A stretch of 64,000 nucleotides of DNA from contig NZ_CP102286.1 in NCBI RefSeq assembly GCF_025151215.1, positions 682,001 to 746,000 on the forward strand, given 5' to 3'. The notes beneath the pieces are model-generated. The model ran no database searches, was not told the DNA's origin, and worked only from the letters and a program-made list of their open reading frames with translations. Made by a program: the position numbers and the translations under genes. Of the stretch, positions 34,832 to 45,064 are shown one piece after another. Source of the stretch: Parabacteroides merdae ATCC 43184. GTDB taxonomy: Bacteria > Bacteroidota > Bacteroidia > Bacteroidales > Tannerellaceae. How positions within the stretch are numbered: the stretch's first letter is position 1; each line of letters opens with the position of its first letter.

Positions 34832-37800
34832 ATGATGAATGATGTACCTGTCCTTGATAAAGAAATGTCGACAACAGGAAAAAACTTATCTGATAGTATT
34901 GTGGAAAAATATGCTTTTGTATTTCAATCCTGTGATGTTGATATGAAGTTGCTGGTGGAGAATAAAGTCTCGCATTATCCTACTTCAGATGTATTATTGA
35001 AAAAAGCTCGTTTCCTGTATCGGAATCAGGAGATTGGATGGATCGAGGCATTGGCTGCTTTTCAGGAAAAACATGGAGATTGCCTGGCCTTGGATGGAAA
35101 GGATGCCGCTAAAGCTTTAGAGAAGGCCTTCGACCTTTGCCGGTGGATGGGAGAGGAATCGGACTATTTGCAAACAGTATACCAGAGGAGGGCGGATGAA
35201 AAAAGAACCGAATTGTTTGACAGGATGGATCGTCTTTCTTTGAAACTGAAAGTTTGCCGTTGCTTGTCGGAAGGAAAGACGAATGAATATCTGAAGGCTG
35301 TTTTGCGTAAGTTGGAACAGAGTGGAAACATTTGGCATGTACATGACGAGATCCTAAAAATATATTATCTGCTGTCATACGATTTGACTGGTTTTTCCCA
35401 GAATCTTCCGGTACTGATCGATATCGTTTGCAGGCTGATTACCAATGGTCTGATGACAGAAGAGGAATGCAGTGATTTTTCCGGCGTATTGAAACGGAAA
35501 GCAAAGGAGATGGATGATAAGGTATCTGAATATTGGTTCTCCGATGATTGGGACACGCTTCATCCTCTGATAACCGAGTCGGTCCGTTTGCATACTTTTG
35601 TCTTCTTGATCTGCGGACAATGTCGGCAAAAGGAGGATGACCTTTCACTGATTGCTGCCCGTATATGCCGTTATCTTTCCCGTATACCATCACCGTATAG
35701 TGAACTGCTGAAAAATAAGTCATATACTTTGCTCACTGGCGAGAATACATTGGGTGACCGTATCCAGTGGGAGCATCTCCAACATTTTGATGAGATAAAG
35801 ATCTTGGAACGTCTCATCATGATACAGGCAGATGATAAAGCATGTCTTTTCCAGGAAGATAGTAAAAAGTGGAGGCAATGTCGAAATGAAAAAAATATGA
35901 TCACCCTTGATAACGATGGATTTACGTTGAGCCCATTGGTTGAATTGGGATGTAACTCGTGGAAAGGGCGTAAAGACCGGGCTACTGTGTTGAAAAACCG
36001 TTTGTTTGTTGCTTCTTTTAGCCGGTTATCTTTGAATTTTGATGCTTGTAAGAGTATCCGTGATTTCCGTTCATATTGGAATCTGGTAGCGGAAGATTAT
36101 CCTTTGTCGCAACCAATGTCTTCTCCGGCTTTTGTGGATACCGGATCAGATGAGAAAGAGATTGAGATACCAGAGATCGAGATGGAAGAGGAAGAGGTGG
36201 AGACAGACCATTTTCTGCGTCCGGATCAACGGGTCAAGGTCCGGATCCTGCATATCGACAAGGAAGACATGTCTCTGAAGATGGAAATTATAGATGCCCC
36301 ATACCGGGGAATGAAGGCCTGTTTGCCATTCGCTTACATAAATTCATGCTATTATATCATCCCTGGTTTTATGGATATGTTTGCTGTCAACGAGATATTC
36401 CGTGCGAAAGTAAAGAGCGTGGAAGGAAGTGAAGTCAAGCTTTCCCTGATACGGGATTTCAATGAATATATGTATCCGGATTGCGTCAGGAAGAAAAATG
36501 TAATCGGGAAAGTGATCGATATTGCAGAAGGCAAAGTCTGGTGGTTGCTTTCTACCGGCATGACGGCAACAACGACTAATCCCCATAAGAAGTATAAGGC
36601 CGGTAACTTCTATAAGGTGGAATATGGAGGTTTATCGGCGGACAAATTGAAAAATACGATCAAAGTGCTGTCCCATATCCCATTTCCAGACGAAAAAGGT
36701 TTTTATAATAATGTATTGGAAAATTTGCGCAGTTTCTTTTTCTTCATGACGAAAGAAGTGCTGAAAGTCAATAAAGACAAGGAAGAGTTGCAACGTTTGA
36801 AAGAAAAAAACAATCCTTTCTTCGTCGCTTTCCAAAGCCTAAATCTTGAAGTTCCGGAGAGTGCTCTTGATGAATCGGCTCAGACTGATGAGATGCCTGA
36901 AAGTGAAAGTAAAACAGTAACTCCCGATTTATATGACGAGTCGGATAGGATAACGGTGAGCCAGTTGAAGGAACTCATTTATTGTGTAGATTCGTTGATA
37001 GGCGACAGCGAAGATATATGTGGATGCTTCAATGCTTATAATGTCCTGATATTTTTGTGCCGTTTTGTGGGGAACAAAGAATTGGCTGATTATTACGGGC
37101 TTTGTTCCGACTATATCTATTGGGTTAATTCCCTGGACTCCGAATTATTGAAAAACAGAGAGGGAGTTGAATGCCGGCAAACTTTTAAGGGATTGTCGGA
37201 TCGTATGGAAGCGTTAGATATGGACCGGTACAGCTTGCGTTTGCGTAATAACAAACAGGTTATACGAGTATTACAGACTTGGTTCGACTCCCGTCCCCTG
37301 ACTTCCGTCCAGTCCGATTTGCAATCGTTTATGCAAAATAAAAACCGTACGGTAGCTGAGCTGGCACGCTATTTTAATATCATGTCCTATCTGAAAGAAA
37401 AGGATGATGACCTGCAGGAACTGATTTGCGAGAATATTAATGTTTTGCTTGGTTGTAAAGTCTGGGAGAAAAAAACTAGAGTGTACATACCCGTATTTTT
37501 CGGCCATGAAGGAGTAGAAAAAGAATTTAAGACATCTGCATTTATCCATGCCGACAAAAACGCGACAGAGGAGCAGAGCCTTGTCCTGGCTCGTGTGATT
37601 GCATCGTTCATGAATACGGAAGGGGGAACACTTTATATCGGAGTCAATGATAAGGGATATCTGACCGGATTGGACCAGGAGTTAAGGTTTGCTCATAATG
37701 ACAGCGATGTTTACCTTCGTTCTGTCAATCAAAATGTGATCAGGCTATTAGGTAAAAAAGAAGATCGGGATCGTTATCAGGCGTATATACGTTGCCGTTT

Positions 37801-38788
37801 GTATGAATATGAAGACGGACGTCTGGTTTTGGCGTTTCGAGTAGCGCCAATCAATGAAGTGGTAGAGGTGAAAGGTGAAGTATATACGCGTTCTGCCAGT
37901 TCCAATCTGATCAAACCGGTTGGCAACGTGGCGGATTTTGTCAAGTTGCGCCATCGGCAAAAGCTGGATTCTGTTCCTAAGATGCCGGAGTTTCCTGCGT
38001 ATTTTAGTGCAGAACGGAATGAATATATTTTTGATAAACGTTCTGTAGTCCCTGAAATGACAGCGGTTCAAGAGGTGGAAGCGGTTGCTCCGGTTTTGTC
38101 CGTAAACGAAGAAAATGTCCAGGAAAAGGCTTTGCGCATTAAAAATGCAAACACTCAAATTAATTTAGGAATCCGGACATCAGCTCTGCGTTGCAATCCT
38201 TTGCAAAAGAAGCATGACCTGGGATACACGCCCAACCATGTCTTTGTCTCCTTGTTTAAAAATGGCAAAATAGCCTATTCCGTAAGTCCCAAGATCGGAA
38301 AGTGGGGAGGAGAAGGGGGAAGTGTTATTTTCTCTTATAACCCGGAAGACAAGGAAGATTTGCTGGTTACGGTTTTTAAGAATGGCGAAGTAGGCCTGTC
38401 CAATCTGAAAAAGGGAATGTCACAACCGAATATGCTTTTTGCTTTTGCCGGTTCGATTGATGATATACTATTTATTTCTCCGGCTCGTAGTACTGATTAT
38501 CTGTTATTGATTTCGGATAAGGAAGGTGAAAAGCGTTACCGCATTGTCCCACTCGATATGCTTGAAAAATCAATGTCTATACAACCCAAGAGCAATCTTG
38601 TCCTTGTACCGGAAAAAGGCATTTTTGTTTTTGCCGAGATCTTGATACCGGAACTGGTGAATAGCCTTGATGATGAGAAATCATTGCAGGATACTTTCGA
38701 TCAATATTGTGCCGGGCGTCTGTGGGAGCATAATTCCTATATCAAGAATGTAGATAAGATCAGCAATTTGTGCAATGTCCCTTTTTAA
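34832..38788 (+). CDS. Large protein with S1-like and Schlafen/AlbA_2-like domains, function unknown
   Basis: A 1,318-residue protein without signal peptide or membrane helices, so cytoplasmic. Residues 1-430 are charged and helix-rich. An acidic linker (EIEIPEIEMEEEEVETD, about 445-460) leads to a stretch like an S1/OB RNA-binding fold, QRVKVRILHIDKEDMSLKM, and AKVKSVEGSEVKLSL. Near 890-1030 is an AlbA_2/Schlafen-type domain: EKEFKTSAF, then ATEEQSLVLARVIASFMNTE followed by GGTLYIGVNDKGYLTGL. The C-terminal 200 residues look beta-rich (SVIFSYNPEDKEDLLVTVFK). Its stop overlaps the convergent MFS stop by 4 bp. I recognise the domains but not the whole protein. Confidence 0.75.
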   Translation: MMNDVPVLDKEMSTTGKNLSDSIVEKYAFVFQSCDVDMKLLVENKVSHYPTSDVLLKKARFLYRNQEIGWIEALAAFQEKHGDCLALDGKDAAKALEKAFDLCRWMGEESDYLQTVYQRRADEKRTELFDRMDRLSLKLKVCRCLSEGKTNEYLKAVLRKLEQSGNIWHVHDEILKIYYLLSYDLTGFSQNLPVLIDIVCRLITNGLMTEEECSDFSGVLKRKAKEMDDKVSEYWFSDDWDTLHPLITESVRLHTFVFLICGQCRQKEDDLSLIAARICRYLSRIPSPYSELLKNKSYTLLTGENTLGDRIQWEHLQHFDEIKILERLIMIQADDKACLFQEDSKKWRQCRNEKNMITLDNDGFTLSPLVELGCNSWKGRKDRATVLKNRLFVASFSRLSLNFDACKSIRDFRSYWNLVAEDYPLSQPMSSPAFVDTGSDEKEIEIPEIEMEEEEVETDHFLRPDQRVKVRILHIDKEDMSLKMEIIDAPYRGMKACLPFAYINSCYYIIPGFMDMFAVNEIFRAKVKSVEGSEVKLSLIRDFNEYMYPDCVRKKNVIGKVIDIAEGKVWWLLSTGMTATTTNPHKKYKAGNFYKVEYGGLSADKLKNTIKVLSHIPFPDEKGFYNNVLENLRSFFFFMTKEVLKVNKDKEELQRLKEKNNPFFVAFQSLNLEVPESALDESAQTDEMPESESKTVTPDLYDESDRITVSQLKELIYCVDSLIGDSEDICGCFNAYNVLIFLCRFVGNKELADYYGLCSDYIYWVNSLDSELLKNREGVECRQTFKGLSDRMEALDMDRYSLRLRNNKQVIRVLQTWFDSRPLTSVQSDLQSFMQNKNRTVAELARYFNIMSYLKEKDDDLQELICENINVLLGCKVWEKKTRVYIPVFFGHEGVEKEFKTSAFIHADKNATEEQSLVLARVIASFMNTEGGTLYIGVNDKGYLTGLDQELRFAHNDSDVYLRSVNQNVIRLLGKKEDRDRYQAYIRCRLYEYEDGRLVLAFRVAPINEVVEVKGEVYTRSASSNLIKPVGNVADFVKLRHRQKLDSVPKMPEFPAYFSAERNEYIFDKRSVVPEMTAVQEVEAVAPVLSVNEENVQEKALRIKNANTQINLGIRTSALRCNPLQKKHDLGYTPNHVFVSLFKNGKIAYSVSPKIGKWGGEGGSVIFSYNPEDKEDLLVTVFKNGEVGLSNLKKGMSQPNMLFAFAGSIDDILFISPARSTDYLLLISDKEGEKRYRIVPLDMLEKSMSIQPKSNLVLVPEKGIFVFAEILIPELVNSLDDEKSLQDTFDQYCAGRLWEHNSYIKNVDKISNLCNVPF

Positions 38789-39945
38789 CTTGTTTCTTTT
38801 CTGAACTGAAGCCCCAGAAATATCCCTCCCGGCAGCAATATGATCCCAGCTGAAACGAGTAGGGCAACCTGGAGCGAATACATGTCATTCAGCCAACCGA
38901 TAAAGGGGGCGATAGCGGCGAACATCAGGCGGATTATGAAGTTGCGGATGGAAAGCACTGTCGCTCTCATGTCGGAAAAAGTCATTTGGTTGATGTATCC
39001 TTTGAGGATGGGGGTGGCAAAACCGCGGAAGATATAAAAGACGAACAAGATGGCAAGGCCGGCGTACGTAAGGTTGAAAGCCAGGGAGACATATCCGCCG
39101 ACTATAAAAACGAGGATCAGGATTCCCATCTTACGCGGACCGAAGTAGTTGTCCACCCGGTCGGACCAGAGAGCGGCGAAGCCGACCGTCAGATTCAGTA
39201 CCGTCCAAATAACGCCATACCAGGAAACGGGAGTTTTCAGATACATTAAAACCGGTTGTACGAACCAAGCCATCGTGAGAGTCGCTGCCCCGATTATACC
39301 TGAATACATGATATTGTAGCAAAGTTGCTTGTTCGTTACCAGCGAATATCTGATGATCCGGACAATCTCGTTTACCGGATTCTGTATTTTATTGGAACGG
39401 TTGACCTCCTTAAGCGCGAATGCTGCCGGAATACCTGTAAATGCAATCACAGCCTGCGCATAAAAAGGAAGACGAAGGGAATAAGTCGCCAATAAACCAC
39501 CAAAGATACCTGCCAGCGCTTCAGCGAAGTTGCCGATCATCGTGATCCGTCCTTCATATCGTAAGTATAAATTTTCTTTCTTGTATTGGGCGGTAGTATC
39601 GTATAACAGAGCGGAATCTGCACCATTTACCAATGTCTGTCCTGTCCCCAACAAGATTTCAGCGAAAAGAAAAGCCGTGAATGTCGAGGTGAACGAATAG
39701 CATAGATATCCGAAGAAGAAAAGGATACATCCTAATATCAGACATTTGCGGCGTCCCCAAACATCAGCCAGATAGCCTGAAGGGATCTCCAAGGCAACGG
39801 CTGCTATCGAATAGATACTCTTCAGGATAAACACATCCTGCAATCCTAATCCGTGTTTTTCGTAAAAAAGCACGATGATAGGCATAACCAATGTGAACCA
39901 TTTGGATAGTTTGATCAGATAAAGAGCGAGTATATTCCGTTTCAT
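38785..39945 (-). CDS. MFS transporter
   Basis: A 386-residue inner-membrane protein with about 12 hydrophobic segments. The loop 2-3 motif appears as GYLADVWGRRKCLILG (about 56-71), the major-facilitator signature, and a central loop follows about residue 190 (KEVNRSNKIQNPVNE). The substrate is not evident; the overall pattern resembles drug- or metabolite-efflux MFS proteins. A -7 box lies only 5 bp before the ATG (39951-39958), implying a nearly leaderless message. It converges on the AlbA_2-domain gene with a 4-bp overlap. Confidence 0.88.
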   Translation of the reverse strand: MKRNILALYLIKLSKWFTLVMPIIVLFYEKHGLGLQDVFILKSIYSIAAVALEIPSGYLADVWGRRKCLILGCILFFFGYLCYSFTSTFTAFLFAEILLGTGQTLVNGADSALLYDTTAQYKKENLYLRYEGRITMIGNFAEALAGIFGGLLATYSLRLPFYAQAVIAFTGIPAAFALKEVNRSNKIQNPVNEIVRIIRYSLVTNKQLCYNIMYSGIIGAATLTMAWFVQPVLMYLKTPVSWYGVIWTVLNLTVGFAALWSDRVDNYFGPRKMGILILVFIVGGYVSLAFNLTYAGLAILFVFYIFRGFATPILKGYINQMTFSDMRATVLSIRNFIIRLMFAAIAPFIGWLNDMYSLQVALLVSAGIILLPGGIFLGLQFRKETS

Positions 39946-39950
39946 GTTTG

Positions 39951-39958
39951 CAAAAGTA
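39951..39958 (-). promoter_or_regulatory. -7 box almost touching the MFS start codon
   Basis: Minus-strand TACTTTTG, five bases upstream of the ATG (39945). Same layout as 10947-10954 on the plus strand, both with a TTTTG-n-AAAC spacer before ATG. Confidence 0.5.
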
Positions 39959-40034
39959 CAAAATATATGAAATATCCTTGTGGGACGTCAATTGCATTTC
40001 CGTGAACTAGTTTCGATGTTTTACCCATCAGGAG

Positions 40035-40072
40035 TGTCTAATTATTGTACACCATTGTCAAATAATTGGACA
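40035..40072 (+). promoter_or_regulatory. Paired 17-bp activator sites, copy 1
   Basis: TGTCTAATTATTGTACA (40035-40051) and TGTCAAATAATTGGACA (40056-40072) are related palindromic sites starting exactly 21 bp apart, i.e. two helical turns. They lie 56 bp upstream of the -24 GG of a sigma-54 promoter, the normal place for enhancer sites of NtrC-type activators. Confidence 0.8.
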
Positions 40073-40125
40073 CTTAAAAAAATGATTGTGCTTTTATCTG
40101 TTTGTATTTTAGCTCGTTGACTCTT

Positions 40126-40142
40126 TTGGCACGCTTTTTGAA
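40126..40142 (+). promoter_or_regulatory. Sigma-54 promoter 1 (ABC permease gene)
   Basis: TTGGCACGCTTTTTGAA: a consensus -24 TTGGCACG with GG at 40128-40129, ten bases, then GA at the -12 position (consensus GC). Predicted transcript start about 20 bp before the ATG at 40175. Confidence 0.8.
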
Positions 40143-40174
40143 TTTTAATGGACGGAATATAATAAATACGCGAT

Positions 40175-42541
40175 ATGAAAAACTTGAACATAGCATTACG
40201 TTCGCTTTTTAAGAAAGGAAGAAGTAATGGGATAAAGATTTTATCTCTGGGAGTCGGACTGGCGATGGGACTTGTCCTGATATCGAAAGTGTGTTTTGAA
40301 CGTTCGTTTGATAAGTTTTATCCGGACAGCGACCGTATTTATCGGTTGCACGAAAACATCATCCGGGATGGTGAATATAAGTCCTACGGGCAGGTGAGCG
40401 GAGGCGTGGCTACAGCTATGCAAGTCGAGATACCGGAGGTTGAAAAAGCAACTCGTTTGACCTATATCGGGGGTGACAAGGAGTTGTTCAAGACACAGGA
40501 TGGAAACCGTTATTCCGCCCGTTATGTCGTGATGGGCGATACGAATGTTTTCGATCTGTTGCCGCGTCCTATCCTGATCGGTGATCCGAAAGAGACTTTG
40601 TCCCGTCCGGGATATGTGATGATCTCGAATCGCATTGCCAAACTGTTGGGAGGTGCAGAACAGGCAGTGAACAAGGAATTTGAATTTGAATCCAGTCCAG
40701 GACAAACCTATACGATAGGAGGTGTGTTTGAAGATGTACCTGAAAATTCCCACTTGCGTTTTGAGATTGTTGCATCTTTGGAAGGTATGAGCAAGTGGAG
40801 TCGTGAAAATTGGCTGGGGAATGACCGTTATCTGGGGTATGTAAAACTTTATCCCGGCACTGATCCGGAAAGCCTGACGACTGCCATTCGTGAGATGCAA
40901 GGACGGCATTGCGATCTGGAAGAGGTGAAAAAAGCGGGAATTGATTTGACTTATAGCCTGGTTCCGTTGATGGACATGCACAGTAACAGTGATGAGGTGA
41001 AGAGCATGAATTCCCTGTTGGGCTTTCTGGCTTTTGTGCTCATCTTTACGGCTGCGATGAATTATGTGCTTATCGTGATTTCCACGTTGATCAACCGGAC
41101 CAAAGAGGTGGCTGTTCATAAATGTTATGGGGCTTCAGATAAGAACCTGTTCGGTATGATCATGTCGGAGACGTGTTTGCATATGCTGATTTCTTTGTTG
41201 CTTGCCGCTTTTCTGATCGTTCTGTTCCGTACGAAAACGGAAGAATTGTTAGGGGCAACGTTGGGAGCATTGTTCTCGACACAGACTATTGTGATACTGA
41301 TAGGAGTTTGCATCGTGATTTTTTTCATTACCGGTTTGATCCCGACCTATATGTTCCTGCGTATTCCGGTGGCTGCCGCATTCCGTAATTTTAAAGAATC
41401 CCGCAGGTACTGGAAACTTTGCCTGCTGTTCATACAGTTTTTGGCAACAGCCTATCTGGTGGCATTATTGTCGGTTATCAATAAGCAGTATGACTATATG
41501 GTAAATGTCGATCCCGGATATGCCTATGAGAAGTTGGCTTATTGCTCGACACAGGGTGTGGAAGAATCCGTCCGTAATACGGCAATCGAGGAATTGCGCA
41601 AGATACCCGAAGTTGACAAAGTTTCTGCCTGCTATGACCTGCCGATTTCAGGGATGTCGGGAAATAATGTTTCACTTCCTGGAGATGACCGCGAACTGTT
41701 TAATATTGCCGATATGTACTGGGTGAAAGATGATTTCTTTTCCTTGATGGAGATTCCGGTTATTGAAGGAGAGGTGTTCCGTTCTGACGGTTCGGCTTCG
41801 AACAAAGTGATGGTCAGCCGTTCTTTTGTCGAAAAGATGGAACAGGTGGCTGGTTGGACCGGGAGTGCGATTGGCAAGAACATTATAATTACGGAACATA
41901 GCCAGAATGGAGAACCGTTTACCATCTGCGGTGTGTATGAAGATGTTTGTATTGGCAGTACCGGTAATCCGGATACACGTCCGACCGCCCTGTTCTATGA
42001 TAGATATGCACCGATGATCCTGATCAAATTCCATGAGATGTCACCGGAGAATATAAAAAAGGCACAAAAGGTGCTGGAAGATGTAATGCCCGACCGAAAT
42101 GTTACAGTGACGGCTTATTATATGGATATGATAGACCTGTATAAGGATTCCCGCACGTTCCGCGACTCGGTTATGATCGGGGGAATCGTGACCTTGATTA
42201 TTGCATTGATCGGTCTGCTGGGATATACCAGTGACGAAACGAACCGTCGTGGACGCGAAATTGCGATCCGTAAGGTGAACGGGGCGACGGCATGGAGTAT
42301 CTTGAAGATGATTTCGAAAGACATTTCCTATATTGCGATTCCCGCTATCGTGATCGGTATGACTGTCGCTTATTATTCCGGTACGGGATGGTTGGAGAAA
42401 TTTACGGAAAAGGCGCCCATCGGATTTTTTATCTTCCTGGCCGGAGCGATGATGGTCTATGTTTTGATCATTGCTTGTGTCCTGTACCGTGCATGGGCCG
42501 TTTCGAATTCTAATCCGGTTGATAGTTTGAAATCAGAGTAA
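40175..42541 (+). CDS. ABC transporter permease, FtsX/MacB type (1)
   Basis: A 788-residue inner-membrane protein with two FtsX-like halves. Helix 1 (about 20-37) is followed by a large periplasmic MacB-like domain, three helices near 280-395, a second periplasmic domain, and three helices near 665-775. The cytoplasmic coupling loops carry NRTKEVAVHKCYGA and NRRGREIAIRKVNGA, the repeated FtsX signature. It ends in NPVDSLKSE. It is co-oriented with a paralogue, an ATPase and a third permease. Such complexes move lipoproteins, peptides or drugs through the envelope by mechanotransmission. Transcription is expected to need sigma-54. Confidence 0.93.
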   Translation: MKNLNIALRSLFKKGRSNGIKILSLGVGLAMGLVLISKVCFERSFDKFYPDSDRIYRLHENIIRDGEYKSYGQVSGGVATAMQVEIPEVEKATRLTYIGGDKELFKTQDGNRYSARYVVMGDTNVFDLLPRPILIGDPKETLSRPGYVMISNRIAKLLGGAEQAVNKEFEFESSPGQTYTIGGVFEDVPENSHLRFEIVASLEGMSKWSRENWLGNDRYLGYVKLYPGTDPESLTTAIREMQGRHCDLEEVKKAGIDLTYSLVPLMDMHSNSDEVKSMNSLLGFLAFVLIFTAAMNYVLIVISTLINRTKEVAVHKCYGASDKNLFGMIMSETCLHMLISLLLAAFLIVLFRTKTEELLGATLGALFSTQTIVILIGVCIVIFFITGLIPTYMFLRIPVAAAFRNFKESRRYWKLCLLFIQFLATAYLVALLSVINKQYDYMVNVDPGYAYEKLAYCSTQGVEESVRNTAIEELRKIPEVDKVSACYDLPISGMSGNNVSLPGDDRELFNIADMYWVKDDFFSLMEIPVIEGEVFRSDGSASNKVMVSRSFVEKMEQVAGWTGSAIGKNIIITEHSQNGEPFTICGVYEDVCIGSTGNPDTRPTALFYDRYAPMILIKFHEMSPENIKKAQKVLEDVMPDRNVTVTAYYMDMIDLYKDSRTFRDSVMIGGIVTLIIALIGLLGYTSDETNRRGREIAIRKVNGATAWSILKMISKDISYIAIPAIVIGMTVAYYSGTGWLEKFTEKAPIGFFIFLAGAMMVYVLIIACVLYRAWAVSNSNPVDSLKSE

Positions 42542-42574
42542 CGATAGTAGGAAAAGCAGATAAACACGATAGAT

Positions 42575-44947
42575 ATGAGAAACTTGAATATTGCCATACG
42601 CTCATTGTTCAAAAAAGGACGTCATAATGTAATGAAGATCATCTCGCTGAGTGTGGGGTTGTCTGTTGCGTTGGTCATGATTGCGAAGATCTATTTTGAA
42701 CAATCTTACGATACCTTCTATCCGGATGCGGACCGGATTTACCGGATCTATGAGAATTATAGCATGAACGGGAAAGAGGAAGACTATTATCAGGTAAGCG
42801 GTGCTGTAGCTCCCGCTATGCGGAGTGAGATTCCGGGCGTGGAAGACGCTACCCGGCTTACCTATATCGGTGGAGATAATACCCTGTTCACGACACCTGA
42901 CAAACAACGTTATTCCGCCCGTTATATCATGATGGCCGACAGTAATGTGTTCGATATCTTCCCTGTGCCGATCCTGTCCGGTAATCCGAAAGTGGTGTTG
43001 GCCAAACCGTGGTATGCTATGATATCCCGTTCGTTGGCGGAAAAGATGGGAGGTATCGAAAAAGTGGAAGGCTTGACGATCATCCCCGATGAGAATCCCG
43101 GTTTGGAGGTGACGATCGGAGGTGTATTCGAGGATCTGCCCCAGAATGCCAGCTTGCGTTACGATATGTTGGTTGCCATGTCCGGCATGGATCCGGAGAG
43201 TTTGAACAACTGGTTGGGTAACGACCGTTATGCCGGTTATGTGCGTCTGTCACCGGGAGTCACGCCTGATAGCCTGACTCCGGCTATTCATGATATGACG
43301 CTCCGGCACCACGATCAGGAAGCTTTGAGAAAGTCGGGCTACGAACTGACTTATACGCTTAGGCCCTTGCTCGACTTGCATAGCAAAGCGGGAGAGGTAA
43401 AAAACATGGTTATGATGTTGGGGATTCTGGCCTTTGCCCTTTTGTTCACGGCTATCATGAACTATATTCTCATTACCATTTCTTCGATCGTCAACCGGAC
43501 GAAAGAAGTAGCCGTGCATAAGTCGTACGGGGCTTCGGAAACGAATATCCATAGCATGGTTTTGTCGGAAACGCTGGTACACATGGTCTGTTCGATCATG
43601 GTGAGTATTTTCCTGATTTTTCTTTGTCGGGATATCATTTATGATTTATTGGATGTTTCGGTCGAAACGTTGTTATTATCCAAAGGGGCTTTGGTACTAC
43701 TGGGGGTTTGCGTGATTGTGTTTCTGGTGACCGGCTTGGTTCCGGGCTGTTTGTTCGCCCGTATTCCGGTGGCTGCCGCGTTCCGTAATTTCCGTGAAAG
43801 TCGCCGTGTCTGGAAACTCTGTCTGCTTTTCCTCCAGTTTATTGCGGCGGGTTTGCTGGTGACCCTGTTATTGATTGTCGGCAGACAACATGCGTATATG
43901 GTGAACAGTGATCCGGGTTATTCGTATGACCGGCTGGCCTATTGCAGTATTTCGGCGATCGATTCCACGACTCGTTATAAGGTGCTGGATGAAGTGATGC
44001 GCCTGCCGGAAGTAGAAGCGGTGTCGACTTCCTATTCGTTGCCTTTTGGGTCGATGTCGGGCAATAATATCGCTTTACCGGAGTCGGAAAAGGAACTTTT
44101 TAATATTGCAGACCAGTATTGGGTGAGCAACGGATTCCTTGACTTAATGGAAATACCGGTGATAGAAGGCCGCTCGTTCACCGAGAATATCCCGGTTTCG
44201 GACGAAGTGATGGTGAACCGTGCTTTTGTGGAGAAGATGAAAGAATTCGTGGACTGGCCGGACGGTGCAGTCGGTAAATCCATTTATATATCGGAACATG
44301 ATCGGTATGGCTCGAAGTATTATACGATTTGCGGGGTATATGAGAATTATATCATGGGTTCGCTCATCGATATGGATGCACGTCCTTCCGTCTTGTTCTA
44401 CCGTCAACGTCCTTCTGCCCATTTGTTGGTGAAATTCCACCGGATGACTCCTGATGCAGTCGGAAAAGTAAATGAGAGATTGAAAGAGCTGATGCCGGAC
44501 CAAGAGCCGAAACTGACGGTTTATTCCGTTCAGATGGTCGACCTGTACAGCAGTTCCCGGAAGTTCCGCGACGAAGTGATGATCGGGGGATTAATAACGC
44601 TGATAATCTCCCTGATCGGATTGATCGGCTATACGAACGACGAAGTGAACCGACGCCGCAAGGAATTGGCCATCCGCAAAGTGAACGGGGCTACGATGAA
44701 GGATATTCTACGGATATTCTTGAAAGACGTCCTTCGTATCGCCCTCCCTGCGATTTTATTAGGATGCGGCATATCTTATTTTGTCGCGGAACACTGGCAA
44801 CGGCAGTTTGTGGAAAAGATACCTCTTAGTGCGTGGATCTTCTTGGCAGGGGCATTGTTTGTCTGCCTGGTGGTCTTGATATGTATCGTGTACCGCATCT
44901 GGGATGTCGCGAACGAAGATCCGGTCGATAGCTTGAAATCGGAATAA
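42575..44947 (+). CDS. ABC transporter permease, FtsX/MacB type (2)
   Basis: A 790-residue paralogue of the preceding permease with the same architecture: N-terminus NLNIAIRSLFKKGRHNVMK, coupling loops NRTKEVAVHKSYGA and NRRRKELAIRKVNGA, and the same C-terminal DPVDSLKSE. Similarity runs the full length, so the pair arose by tandem duplication. The 33-bp gap suggests co-transcription from the sigma-54 promoter at 40126. The two may form a heterodimer around the ATPase dimer, or be alternatives for it; the sequence does not decide. Confidence 0.93.
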   Translation: MRNLNIAIRSLFKKGRHNVMKIISLSVGLSVALVMIAKIYFEQSYDTFYPDADRIYRIYENYSMNGKEEDYYQVSGAVAPAMRSEIPGVEDATRLTYIGGDNTLFTTPDKQRYSARYIMMADSNVFDIFPVPILSGNPKVVLAKPWYAMISRSLAEKMGGIEKVEGLTIIPDENPGLEVTIGGVFEDLPQNASLRYDMLVAMSGMDPESLNNWLGNDRYAGYVRLSPGVTPDSLTPAIHDMTLRHHDQEALRKSGYELTYTLRPLLDLHSKAGEVKNMVMMLGILAFALLFTAIMNYILITISSIVNRTKEVAVHKSYGASETNIHSMVLSETLVHMVCSIMVSIFLIFLCRDIIYDLLDVSVETLLLSKGALVLLGVCVIVFLVTGLVPGCLFARIPVAAAFRNFRESRRVWKLCLLFLQFIAAGLLVTLLLIVGRQHAYMVNSDPGYSYDRLAYCSISAIDSTTRYKVLDEVMRLPEVEAVSTSYSLPFGSMSGNNIALPESEKELFNIADQYWVSNGFLDLMEIPVIEGRSFTENIPVSDEVMVNRAFVEKMKEFVDWPDGAVGKSIYISEHDRYGSKYYTICGVYENYIMGSLIDMDARPSVLFYRQRPSAHLLVKFHRMTPDAVGKVNERLKELMPDQEPKLTVYSVQMVDLYSSSRKFRDEVMIGGLITLIISLIGLIGYTNDEVNRRRKELAIRKVNGATMKDILRIFLKDVLRIALPAILLGCGISYFVAEHWQRQFVEKIPLSAWIFLAGALFVCLVVLICIVYRIWDVANEDPVDSLKSE

Positions 44948-44972
44948 TCCGGGATCTCGTTTTCCCGGCGAG

Positions 44973-45010
44973 TGTCTAATATCTTTACACCACTGTCCAA
45001 AAATTAGACA
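44973..45010 (+). promoter_or_regulatory. Paired 17-bp activator sites, copy 2
   Basis: TGTCTAATATCTTTACA (44973-44989) and TGTCCAAAAATTAGACA (44994-45010), again 21 bp apart. The last site ends 57 bp before the -24 GG of the next sigma-54 promoter. Confidence 0.8.
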
Positions 45011-45064
45011 CTCGCGGAAAATATTGAAATTATTATAGGGTTGTAAATAAATGGTTTATGTACT

